The translations under genes and the position numbers were made by a program. A stretch of 64,000 bases of DNA from the NCBI GenBank assembly GCA_042408595.1, contig JBHOQX010000005.1, positions 1-64,000 of the forward strand. Reading direction: 5' to 3'. Source of the DNA: JBHOQX01 sp042408595. Lineage in GTDB: Bacteria > Chloroflexota > Chloroflexia > Chloroflexales > Roseiflexaceae. Shown here piece after piece: positions 51,872-62,300 of this stretch; position 1 is the stretch's first letter, and every line of letters begins with the position of its first letter. The notes beneath the pieces were generated by a model, which saw only the letters and a program-made list of their open reading frames with translations, was not told the origin of the DNA and searched no databases.

Positions 51872-52819
51872 ATGTTCGACAGCCTGGCAGCCATTTTCCA
51901 GATCGACTGGCGGATCTTCATGGCGGCCACACGGGCCTGGCTGGAGGGGCGCAACCCCTACGGGGCGCTCTCGGCCGAGTTCAGCGCCGGTGCCTTCGCC
52001 TACCCGCCGACCGCGCTGCCGTGGCTGGTACTGTTCCTGGCGCTCGGCCCCCTCGGCTACTACGTCTGGACGGCGCTGCAACTGCTGGGCTGGTGGCTGC
52101 TGGCACGGCACGAGCGGCCTGGCCACATGCTGTTGCTGGTTTGGTCGCCGATCATCTTGCATGTCGTCGAGGGGCAGAGCACGCTGCCGGCGATTCTGAC
52201 GCTGTGGGCGGCCAGCCGCGCCCGGCAGCGCGGTTGGCTGTGGGGGCTGGCGGTCGCCTGGGCGCTTACCAAGCCGCAGGCCGCGATCATCCCGGCCCTC
52301 TGGCTGCTCTGGCACGACCGTGCCGCCCCGTCGCGCTGGCGTTTCATCGGCGGGATCACCCTCGGCACGGCGCTGCTGGCGCTGCCCATCACCTTGCGCG
52401 ACCCTAGCATCTGGCTCGCGTGGCTCGAAGGCTTGGCGGCCTACCGCGAGCGCATCCTGCAGATGGCCCCCTGGCAGGGGCCGAGCGTGGCGCTGCTCGC
52501 GCTGGCGGCGTACCTCTGGCACCGCAGCGGGCGCGGCGGCTGGCAGTGGTGGCTGCCCGCCGGGTTGCTGCCGCACACCAGCTTCTACGATACCGTCACG
52601 CTACTGCCGGCGCTCGACCCCCGGCCGAACGGCTGGGCGCTGGCCGGGCTGGCGCTGGCCGGCGTGCTGCAAGGGCCGGTGACATCGCTGACGCTGCCGT
52701 GGATCCTCGCCGGTCAGCTGCTCGCCGCCTGGATGATCGCCGGCGGGCCGCGCCCGCGCCCGGCCGAAGGGCCGGCCCGCCGCACCGCCGCGCCGCCCCA
52801 TGGCGATGCGGCATACTGA
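51872..52819 (+). CDS. GT87-related membrane protein, short form
   Basis: 315 aa with about eight TM helices. GRNPYGALSAEFSAGAFAYPPTALPWL and SPIILHVVEGQSTLPAILTLWAA, then WALTKPQAAIIPALWLLW match the middle of GT87/DUF2029 proteins, but the usual N-terminal TM and the SWDHAF block are lacking. It may be a shortened enzyme or a partner of the preceding one. TTG 51857 overlapping the upstream stop is an alternative start. The C-terminal 25 residues are disordered. Confidence 0.7.
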   Translation: MFDSLAAIFQIDWRIFMAATRAWLEGRNPYGALSAEFSAGAFAYPPTALPWLVLFLALGPLGYYVWTALQLLGWWLLARHERPGHMLLLVWSPIILHVVEGQSTLPAILTLWAASRARQRGWLWGLAVAWALTKPQAAIIPALWLLWHDRAAPSRWRFIGGITLGTALLALPITLRDPSIWLAWLEGLAAYRERILQMAPWQGPSVALLALAAYLWHRSGRGGWQWWLPAGLLPHTSFYDTVTLLPALDPRPNGWALAGLALAGVLQGPVTSLTLPWILAGQLLAAWMIAGGPRPRPAEGPARRTAAPPHGDAAY

Positions 52820-52985
52820 CCACACCGTGCGTAATCGACTCGCTACCGAACCGATCCTAAAGCGCCCGCCGCGCCGCGCCACCGCTGCGCTACCATGAGG
52901 CTGGCTGCCGCTGGCGCGGCCGTTCCGGGCGGGCGCCGCCGAGAGTACTAGCCGGATTCACACCAGAAGTCTCACGCCTCGTATG

Positions 52986-53014
52986 TTGACGCTGTTTAAC
53001 CCATCGTGTACAAT
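52986..53014 (+). promoter_or_regulatory. Sigma70-type promoter for the V4R gene
   Basis: TTGACG (52986-52991), 17-nt spacer, TACAAT (53009-53014); the ATG is 65 nt downstream. This is among the best promoter matches in the window. Confidence 0.75.
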
Positions 53015-53078
53015 GGCAAGAGCTTTTTGGCCGCACATGCATCCTGCCTTCAAGCTCTAGTTCTCAGGGAGCGGCGCA

Positions 53079-53708
53079 ATGCCAGAAGAGCTCGAGCCCC
53101 GGTTTTACCCCAACCTGATCGGCCGACTCTACTTGATGAGTCTCGAAGATGTCATGGGGCGCAACGGCGTTAATGCGCTTTTGAACCTGGCGGGCACCAA
53201 GCACCTGGTCAACAACCCGCCCCCGAGCAACCTGAAGCGCGAGTTTCCGTTCTCGGATCTTTCGATCATCTCGCAAGCTACGGAGACGATGTATGGGCCG
53301 CGTGGCGCGCGTGGCATGGAGCTGCGCGCCGGCCGCTACGCCTTCAGCCTGGGTCTCAAGGAGTTCGGCCCGCTGCTCGGCATGGCCGATCTGGCGCTCA
53401 AGCTGATGCCGATGACGATGAAGATGAAGATCGCGCTGAACGCCACGGCGCAGACCTTCGACCGCTTCAGCGACCAGCCGACCCACGTGGAGGAGCGCAA
53501 GGGGCAGTTTCTATACATTATCGAGAAGTGCCCCGTCTGCTGGGGCCGGCATTCCGAGCGGCCCTGTTGCCACCTGGCGCAGGGCATTCTGGAAGAGGCG
53601 CTCACCTGGGTCACTGGCGGCCATTCCTTCCATATGGAAGAGGTTGAGTGCCGTGGGACGGGCGGCCAGACGTGCACGTTCGCCATCGATAAGGACCCGA
53701 TCGATTAG
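53079..53708 (+). CDS. V4R-domain protein, BchJ-like
   Basis: 209 aa. The C-terminal half is a 4-vinyl-reductase (V4R) domain: IEKCPVCWGRHSERPCCHLAQG, then EALTWVTGGHSFHMEEVECRGTGGQTCTF, with the clustered Cys residues that bind metal or small ligands in this family. V4R occurs in BchJ, archaeal regulators and in standalone sensors. No bacteriochlorophyll genes are in the window, so a role in pigment synthesis cannot be claimed; a ligand- or redox-sensing role is equally likely. It stands alone with its own promoter. Confidence 0.8.
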   Translation: MPEELEPRFYPNLIGRLYLMSLEDVMGRNGVNALLNLAGTKHLVNNPPPSNLKREFPFSDLSIISQATETMYGPRGARGMELRAGRYAFSLGLKEFGPLLGMADLALKLMPMTMKMKIALNATAQTFDRFSDQPTHVEERKGQFLYIIEKCPVCWGRHSERPCCHLAQGILEEALTWVTGGHSFHMEEVECRGTGGQTCTFAIDKDPID

Positions 53709-53843
53709 ATTCGCCACGGCGCGCCCGGCTGCCTCAGCGCGCGGGGCGGCCGGGCGTTGCCGTTCCGATCGACGGTGCCGCGTGCGATGCCCGGGGCATT
53801 CTGCCGCATTGGAATCGCGTAATCGCACTGTAATCTGCCACTC

Positions 53844-53873
53844 TTGAGTCGTGGCGACGCTATCCTGTATAGT
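53844..53873 (+). promoter_or_regulatory. Promoter for the hexapeptide-repeat protein operon
   Basis: TTGAGT (53844-53849), 18-nt spacer, TATAGT (53868-53873), about 60 nt before the ATG at 53936. It probably drives the hexapeptide gene and the response regulator, and perhaps the giant GAF protein. Confidence 0.6.
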
Positions 53874-53935
53874 AGAGGCGCGAGCCGGGAGGTTCGTTCC
53901 GACCGTGTCGTCCCAGCCAGGCGCAGGAGTCTTGC

Positions 53936-55336
53936 ATGAAACGCGTCACCATCCACGACTACACCATCATCCCGCCCTTTGGTGAGCCCGCGCGCGACCT
54001 GCGCATCCTCAACAAGCCACTCTGGGTGCTCCAGCGCGACCTGCTCAGCCAGTATTGCCGCGGTGGCATCGAGGTCGATTCGCTGGATGAGATCCCGCCG
54101 ACGCGTGAGGAACTGCTGGTCTACCGCGACAACCTGTTCTTCAACGAGGCGCTGATCGCCGAGTTCGTCGCGCAGGCGCGGGCGGCCGGCAAGCCCTGCC
54201 AGATCGCCTTCGCGCGGAACGATGCAGCGATCGCCAACCACGCGCTGATGCTGCAGGACGGCATCCGCGAGAAGGGCGGCGTGTATGTCGCTGACCTGTT
54301 CTACTTCCCCGCAGGGGTGGTGGATACGCCTGAGCCGCTGGTGATCGACACGCTGCCCCGCGAGATGGGGTATTACAACATCCCCAGCTACATGGCCAAG
54401 CACAAGGGCGATCTGGTCTTCCACGTGCCATTGCGTGCCTTTCTGTCGATCGAAAGCTGGGTGCATGTCTTTCTGGCAAACTCGCCGTTCGGCGTCTTCT
54501 CCATGGGCCGCGCCCATGAGCAACTGGTCGAGGAGAGCTGGAAGGAGAAGATCGCCGTCTCGCTGACGACCCTGGCCGAACGGCTGAATCCGCTGGCGCC
54601 GCGCTGGCGCAACCATTTTCTCGCCTGCTCGCGGCTGGTGAAGGTCGGCCGGAACTGCTCGATCGACCCGACGGCGGTGATCCATGGGCCGACGATCATC
54701 GGCAATAATGTCTACATCGGCGCCGGCGTGGTGATCACCAACAGCATCATCGGGAACAATGTGACGATCATGCAGGGCAGCCAGGTGATGCTCAGCGTGG
54801 TGAGCGACCGCTGCTACCTGCCGTGGAATGTCGGCCTGTTTATGTCGGCGCTGATGGACAACTCGATGGTGGCACAGCTCTCGTGCCTGCAGATGTGCGT
54901 CGTCGGGCGCAACACCTTCATCGGCGCGGGCAACATTTTTACCGACTTCAACCTGGCGAACGACGAGATCCAGACCTTTCACCAGCGGCGCGGCGCGGCC
55001 GGGCCGCAGCTCGAAGATGTCGGCCTGCCGGTGATCGGCTCGGCGGTGGGCCACAACTGCAAGATCGGCAGCGGCTTCGTGTTCTACCCGGGCCGCATGA
55101 TCGGCTCGAATACGACGCTGATCTACGGCGAGCCGTCGACCGTCATCAGCCGCAACATCAACGTGCGCTTCGGCGAAGTCGATCCGCACGCTGGCGAGAG
55201 CGAGCCGCAGGTCGAGTATGTCTGGCCGAACCGCTACCTTCGCCCCGACGAACGACCGGCCCCCGACGATGAGGCCCCCCTCGCCATGGCGCTGGCGCGC
55301 CAGGACGAGATGCGCTACAGGAGGATTCCCCGGTGA
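53936..55336 (+). CDS. Multidomain protein with left-handed beta-helix (hexapeptide) repeats
   Basis: 466 aa. N-terminal 200 residues resemble sugar-phosphate nucleotidyltransferase-like proteins (LVYRDNLFFNEALIAEFV, ARAAGKPCQIAFARND) without a recognisable nucleotide-binding G-rich loop. Residues about 240-410 are hexapeptide repeats (SIDPTAVIHGPTIIGNNVYIGAGV, VVGRNTFIGAGNIF, GHNCKIGSGFVF). It could be a UDP-sugar enzyme relative or a structural scaffold. It overlaps the response-regulator gene by 4 nt (GTGA), which suggests a link to signalling rather than to the glycan cluster. Strong CAGGAG ribosome site. Confidence 0.75.
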   Translation: MKRVTIHDYTIIPPFGEPARDLRILNKPLWVLQRDLLSQYCRGGIEVDSLDEIPPTREELLVYRDNLFFNEALIAEFVAQARAAGKPCQIAFARNDAAIANHALMLQDGIREKGGVYVADLFYFPAGVVDTPEPLVIDTLPREMGYYNIPSYMAKHKGDLVFHVPLRAFLSIESWVHVFLANSPFGVFSMGRAHEQLVEESWKEKIAVSLTTLAERLNPLAPRWRNHFLACSRLVKVGRNCSIDPTAVIHGPTIIGNNVYIGAGVVITNSIIGNNVTIMQGSQVMLSVVSDRCYLPWNVGLFMSALMDNSMVAQLSCLQMCVVGRNTFIGAGNIFTDFNLANDEIQTFHQRRGAAGPQLEDVGLPVIGSAVGHNCKIGSGFVFYPGRMIGSNTTLIYGEPSTVISRNINVRFGEVDPHAGESEPQVEYVWPNRYLRPDERPAPDDEAPLAMALARQDEMRYRRIPR

Positions 55337-56277
55337 GTAAAGAGAAGATCTTGGTCGTCGAAGACGCGCCCGACATCTCCAGCCTGCTCAAGATCTATTT
55401 CACCTCGCAGGGGTATGAGGTGCTGACGGCCATGCGCGGTCAGGCGGCGCTCGATATCTGCCGCAAGACCCCGCCCAGCCTGGCGCTGCTGGATGTCAAC
55501 CTGCCCGACATGGAGGGGTACGACATCGGCCGCAGCTTGCGCGGCAGCGCCCGCACGCGCCATATCCCGATCATCTTCCTGACCGCCCGCGGCGAGAAGT
55601 CCGACCGGCTGCGCGGGCTGGGCGAGGTGCAAGCCGAATACTACATCGTCAAGCCGTTCGATATCGAAGAGGTCCACACGATCGTCAAAGGCGCGCTGGA
55701 CCGAGCCCGGCAGAAGAACCTGGCCCACCCGGTGACGAACCTGCCGACGGCGGAGCTGATCAACGAGCAGTACCGCGCACTCCTGTCCAGCAGCGGCTGG
55801 GCGCTAGCGCAGATGCATATCAACGGCTTCGAGACCTTCACCCAGGCCTACGGCGCGGTGGTCGGCGAGGATGTGCTGAAGTTCACCGCGCTGCTGATCG
55901 GCGAAGTGGTGAACGAGCTCGGCGGCCCGGATGACTTCGTCGGCCAGATGGTCGTCGGGCCGGATTTTGTCGTCACCTCGACGCCAGAGCGCATCCGGCC
56001 GATCTGCGAGAGGCTCTGCGAGCGATTCGACGCCGAGATCGGCCTGCATTACAACTACAAGGATCGGCGCAACGGCTACATTATCGTGAGCGACGAGCAG
56101 GGCAACCAGCGCCAGGTGCCGCTCATGTCGCTCTCGATCGGCGTGCTCACCAGCGACAACGGGCCGTTCTACGATATTCGCGAGCTGAGCGAGACGGCAG
56201 AGGATGCCCGGCAGCGCGCATTGCTGGAGGCCCGCGAGCAGGGGCGCAAGAGCAGCGTGAGCTTCCGCCGCGGCTGA
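55333..56277 (+). CDS. Response regulator with degenerate GGDEF output domain
   Basis: 314 aa. Receiver (1-120): acidic VVEDAPD, acceptor Asp in LALLDVNLPDM, Thr in FLTAR, Lys in IVKPFD, all intact. The C-terminal domain (about 130-305) has the GGDEF fold (MHINGFETFTQAYGAVVGEDVL) but the signature is VVGPDF in place of GGDEF, and the A-site metal residues are weak, so diguanylate cyclase activity is unlikely. It may bind a ligand or a partner instead. GTG start overlaps the hexapeptide gene, and the giant GAF protein follows 95 nt later. Confidence 0.85.
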   Translation: MSKEKILVVEDAPDISSLLKIYFTSQGYEVLTAMRGQAALDICRKTPPSLALLDVNLPDMEGYDIGRSLRGSARTRHIPIIFLTARGEKSDRLRGLGEVQAEYYIVKPFDIEEVHTIVKGALDRARQKNLAHPVTNLPTAELINEQYRALLSSSGWALAQMHINGFETFTQAYGAVVGEDVLKFTALLIGEVVNELGGPDDFVGQMVVGPDFVVTSTPERIRPICERLCERFDAEIGLHYNYKDRRNGYIIVSDEQGNQRQVPLMSLSIGVLTSDNGPFYDIRELSETAEDARQRALLEAREQGRKSSVSFRRG

Positions 56278-56372
56278 GTCGGGCGCGCGTCGCTCCCACT
56301 CCGACGACGACATTCTTGCACAATGACGCGGCTGCAACGCAGCCGGCCGCACGGGGAGCACGTCCCACAGGT

Positions 56373-59300
56373 ATGGACACCACCATGATCGCCGCGCCGC
56401 AGGCATCGGCTTGGGAGCTCCTGGCCGACCTCGCGACCTGCGGGCAGGAGAGCGCCACCCTTCGCGACGCAGGCAGCCTGGCAGCCTGTCTGCTCGACCG
56501 GGTACGCGCGCGGCTGAGCTGCCCGTGGGCGCTGCTGGTGCTCTACGAGGCCGGCGCGACGGCTGTCAGCGCTGGCTATGGGCTGCCGCCCGAACGCCAG
56601 GAGCGGCTGCTGCGGCGCAACGGCCACCCGCTTGACCCGGATACGGTCGAGATGGCGCTGACCGTCGCCCACGCCCCGGCCGGCGTGCTCTACCTCGGGC
56701 GTGCGCCTCATCTCGAGGAACACCTGCCTCCCGGCTTCATCGAAGCGCTACGCCGCCAGATCGAGCTGCTACTGGTGCTCCAGCGGCGCGAAGCCGAGCG
56801 CGCCGCGTTCGATCCGGGCGCGATCTTCGGGCCCGAGCTGGCGACCGAGCTCGACCTGCACGACCTGCTGCGCTCGCTGATCGGCCAGGCCGTGGCGCTC
56901 AGCCACGCCGGGCATGCTGGCATCTATGTCCTGGCGGAGGGCGGCGGGCTGGAGCTTATTGCCGGGCACGGCGGCCTGGCCCGCACCGACCGCCTGCTGC
57001 TGGCACCAGGCGAGGGCCTGGCGGGGCAGGTGGCGCTGGCGCGCACCCCGCTGGCGGCGGACGGCGATTCCGCGCCAGCGTTCGGCGTGCCACTGCTGGC
57101 GCACGACGATCTGGTCGGCGTGCTGGTGCTGGCGCGCGATGCCGGGCAGCCGCCGTTCACGCCGGCCGAGCGCCGGGCGATCGACATGTTCGCTCAGCCG
57201 GCGGCGCTCGCCCTACGCAACGCCCAACTCTTCGCCCAGCAGCAGCAGCGGGCGCGCGAGCAGTTTGTGCTGTTCGAAAACAGCCAGGTCATCAGCTCGA
57301 CCCTCGAGCTGGAGCCGATGCTGGCGCGCGTGGCCGAGAACATCGGGCTGGCCATGCGTGCGGATCGCGCCACGCTGCATCTGGTGGACGCCACTGATCC
57401 GGCCTTTCTCTACGAAGCCGCCAGCTACGACGCAGATAGCAGTAGTCCAACGGCGGGCGCGCGCTACCCGGCGCCGGCGTCCGGTCTGCTGGGCGAGCTG
57501 CTGCGCAGCGCCGAGCCCCTGGCGCTCGAGGCAGGGCCGGATCAGCCGGAGGCGGCCCGGGAGTTGCTGCGGCTCTTCGGCCTGCGGAGCGGCCTGTTAA
57601 CCGCCTTGCGGGTGCGCGAGCAGACGGTGGGGCTGCTGGTGATCGGCTACACCGGGCGCAGCTATCGCTTCAGCGCCGCCGAGATCAACCTGGCCCGCAC
57701 CTTCGCCAGCCAGGTCGCCACCGGGGTGATCAATGCCCGGCTCCTCGCCGCCGAGCAACAGCGGGCACGTGAGTTGGAGCACCTGCGCGCGATCAGCGAG
57801 CGGCTCGACGACGCGCTCGATCTCGATCAGACGCTCGCCGCGCTGCTGGACGGCGCTCGGTCGCTGGCGCCGTTTGCTGCCGCGCACATTGCGCTCTACG
57901 ACGAAACCGAGCAGGTCCTACGGCCGGCGCTGGCCCGCGGCCTGGCCGCGGCCGCCGGCGGCGCGGCACAGCCGCTCTCGGAGGGATTGGCCGACTATGT
58001 CGCACGCTACCGCCGCCCGTTGCGGCTGGGCGACTTCCGCCGCCCACCGGTGAAGGCCCGCCCACCGACACTGGAGAACGGCCACCCAGCCCGTAGTTAC
58101 CTCGGCTTGCCGCTGCTGGCCGGCGACAAGCCGGTCGGCGTGCTGGAACTGTTCGCTGGCCGCACCGACGGCTTCTCCGCCGACGACGAGCGGCTGCTGA
58201 TGATCGTGGCCGGCTCCGCCGCACGCGCCATCCGCGATACGCAACTGCACGCCCGCACCGATGAGAGCCTGAAGCGCCGCCTCAATCAGCTCACCGCCCT
58301 GCAGCGCATCAGCCGGCAGCTCACCGCGACGCTCTCGCTCGACAGCATCCTCAGCTCGGCATTGGATGAGACGCTGCGCGCTACACCGGCAACGCGCGGC
58401 TATATCGCCCTGCGCGAAGGCAACGAGGACGACCTGCAGGTGATCGACGCGCGCACCGGCATCGTGCGCGGCTATGTGGCGCTCTACGAAGGGGGTGAAC
58501 GCGATACCTTCCGCATCCTGGCGAGCGCCGGCTACAACGACGAAGACTACGCCCGCCTGATCGGCGAGGCGCTGCCAGAGCACGCCACCATCGCGCGCGA
58601 GGCACTAGCCCACGGCCGGCAGGCGGTGGCAGACGAATTCACGCCGGATGCGACCCTGACCGAAGGGGGCGCGACGGCCGCCGCGGCGCTGGCGATGCCT
58701 ATTTTTTATGAAGACCATATCGTCGGTGTGATCAATCTGTATAGCCAGATCCCCCACGCCTTCGACCATGACGCCGTCGAGTTCACCCGAGCACTGGCCG
58801 ACCAGGCCGCCCTGGCGATCAGCAACGCCCAACGGTACGATGAGCAGCGCCGCCAGCGCCGCCAGCTCCAGCAGCGCGTCAACCTGCTGAGCGAGGTGCT
58901 GCGTAGCGGCCAAACGCTACGCGCCGACCGCTCGCTGCCAGAGGTGCTGGAGGATGTCGCCTTCAGCATCACGGAGGCGGCCAACTTCCGCGCAGTTGTC
59001 TTCAATCTCGTCGATCCGGACGAGCCGCAGGTGATGCGGGTCGTCGCCGGGGCCGGCCTGCCGCTGGCCGAGCTGGAGCGCGTGCGCGCCGGCAAGCTGC
59101 CGATGGCGCTGGTGCATAGCTTCCTCGAGCCACGCTACCGCGTGGGCCGCTGCTATTTCGTTCCGGCGGAGGAGATGCAAGCCCTGCTGATGGCGGTCGA
59201 CACCGATCCCAGCGAGTTCAGCGGCATAACCATCGCCGACGCCCGCGCCGAGGGCGAGTGGCAGGCCGAGGATGCCCTGTTCGTGCCGCTCTACAGCACC

Positions 59301-62300
59301 AGCGGCCAGTTGATCGGCCTGATGTCGGTGGACGACCCATATGACCGGCAGCGCCCGACGGTACGTTCGGTCGAGCCGCTGGAGATCTTCGCCGACCAGG
59401 CGGCCCTGGCGATCGAGAATGCCCGCCTGCTCGCCGAGGCGCGCTCGCAGACCGAGCAGATGGCGGCGCTCTACGGCGTGAGCGCCGCCGCTGTCTCCAC
59501 GCTCGACCTGGGCGACCTGCTGGAGCGCGTGTACCGCGAGATTGTCGCGTACATGGGCACCCCGTCGTTTCTCTACATCGCCTCGTACGATGCCACTCGC
59601 GAAACATTGCGCTTCGAGCTGTTCAAGGAAGAAGGAGCGATTCTGCCAACGCACCACGGCAGCACGTTCGCCAAACAGGGCCTGACCGGCTGGATCGTGG
59701 ACACCGGCGAGCCACTCCACATCCGCGACTTCCTGGTGGAGCAGGCACAGGTGCCGGCGGCGCCCATCCAACTCGGCAAGCCGGTGCGTTCGTGGGTCGG
59801 CATCCCGCTGCGGCGGCAGAACCAGGTGATCGGCGTGCTCTCGGTGCAGAGCTTCCAGCCGTACGCCTTCCACGACCGGCACATCCAATTCCTGACGACC
59901 CTGGCGAACCAGCTCGCCGTCTCGCTGGAGAACGTGCGCCTGTTCCGCGAGCGCGAACACCGCATCCGCGAGCTGGATGTCATCAACCGGATCGGCAGCA
60001 TCACCAGCTCGACACTCGACCTGCAACAGATGGCCGGCCAGATCTATGACTGCCTGGCGGATTTCCTGCCGGTCGATTCGTGCTACATCTTCATCTACCA
60101 GGTGGCCCGCAACGAGCCGAGCCTGTCGTTCCAGGTGGACGAGGGCGTCCGTAGTTTCGAGTGGCTGCAGGGCGGCCCGACGCCGGGCGGCCTGACCGAC
60201 CGCATCATCCGGACGCGCCAGCCGCTGCTCTTCGGCGACTTGCAGGTGGAGAACACCGACCCGACGCTGCGGCCGACGCGCTTCGGCAACGAGGAGCGGC
60301 TGTCGCGCTCGTGGCTGGGCGTGCCGCTGCTGGTCGGTGAGGGCGAGGTGCTCGGCGTACTTTCGATTCAGAGCTACACGCCACACCTGTACGGTCAGCG
60401 CGAGCTGGCGTTCCTCACTACGGTCGCCAGCCAGGTGGCGCTAGGCGTGCAGAACGCGCGCCTCTTCGCCGAGCGCGAGCGCCAGATCCGCGAGCTCGAT
60501 GCACTCGGGCGCGTCGGGCGTGTCACCGGCCTGACGCTCGAGCTGCGCCCGATGATCGAGGGCGTAGACGCGGTGATCCGCGAGGTGCTGGGAGCGGAAG
60601 GGATCGCATTGACACTGCTGGATCGCCAGCACGGCATCATCCGCACACTCGCAACCGAGGGCGGCGCGCTGGCGCAGGACACCGAGGCCGACCTGCCGGC
60701 GGAATTGCTGGACGACACGCCAGCCGGCTGGATTCTGCAGCACGGCGCGGCGCTGCGGTTGGGTGACAACGACCACGAGCCGGCCGATCCACGGCTGGCC
60801 GGGCTGGCGCGGCGCGACGCCCGGCTGCGCTCGTGCATCGGGATGCCGCTTTTCGACCATGCCGGCGAGCCGTTCGGCGCGCTGGTGGCCCACAGTTCGC
60901 GCCCGGATGTCTTCAAACTGCGGGACGAAAGCCTGCTCGCCAGCGTGGCCGCACAGCTCTCACTCGGTATCCAGAACGTCGCCCTCTTCGCCCGCGCCCA
61001 GGAGCAGGTCGATCAACTCGCGCTGCTCAACCGGGTGTCGTCCGTCGCGGCGACGGCGCTCGACCCGAACGAAATGTTGCAGGTGGCGGTCGATTCGATG
61101 GCGCACATCACCCGGGTGGACCAGGCGCGGCTGGCGATCTTCGACCGCGAGGCGGGGGTGGCGCGCATCGCGCTGGAGTACCGCCCGACCGACATCGGCC
61201 CGACGAGCACCATCCCCTTGCGCGACAATCCGCAGATCGCCTGGCTGGAGGCCAACCGCCGCCCGCTGGTCGTGTACGATGCGCAGCACGACCCGATTCT
61301 GGCGCAGTCGCATGACTTATTCCGCACGCTCGCTATCGGCTCAGTGGCGCTCATCCCGCTGGTCGTGGCCGACCGGGTGATCGGGACGATCGGGCTGGAT
61401 TTCGTCGGGCGGCAGCAGCGCTTCAGCGCACAGGAGATCGAGCTGTGCCAGACGATCGCCGGCCAGGCGGCCAATGCGCTGGAGCGCGCCCGGCTGTTCG
61501 AGGCGGCGCAGGCCAGCTCCGAGGCGCTGGCGCGCAAGGTCGGCGCGCTGGAGACGCTGATCGAAGCCGGCCGGGTGCTCAGCTCGACACTGGAGCCGGG
61601 CCATGTGCTCGACACCCTGGTCGAGGTCGTGGGCCGGCAGCTCGGCGTCAGCACCGTCGCGCTCTGGACCTACGACGATGATGGGATGCTCTCGCCGGAG
61701 GCGGTGCGCGGCATCGATTGGGAGGTGGCCCGCCAGTTGCGCGTGCCGCCTGGCCAGGGTCTGACCGGCGCCGTCGCGCACCGCGGGCAGCCGCTGGTCG
61801 TCGACGATGTCGAAGCGCACGGTGGCACGCTGTTCCGCGATGTGCAGGGCGCTGGCGGGCTGACCTCGTTCATGGGCGTGCCGGTTGTCTACCAGGAGGA
61901 GGTCGTCGGCGTCCTGAGCGTGATGACCGCCGAACGGCGCACATTCACCCCGGACGAAATCGAGTTGCTCGCCGGCATGGCCGACCAGGCCGCCATCGCG
62001 CTGCAGAACGCGCGCCTCTTCGACGAGCGCGAGCGCCGCATCCGCGAGCTGCAGACGATCAACCGGATCGGCCAGACGGTGAACGCGACGCTCCAGGTCG
62101 ATCAGTTGCTGGAAGCGCTCCATGCTGGCATCAGCGAAATCCTCGATACATCCGAGTCGTACATCGCGCTGTACGACGCGTCCAGCCGCCACCTGACCTT
62201 CCCGATCTCGATGCAGGACGGCCGGCGCATCCAGGACGATGAGGTGGTGATCGTCGACACTGACGAGGGGTTGGTCTGCCGCGTGATCGCCCGGCGGCAG

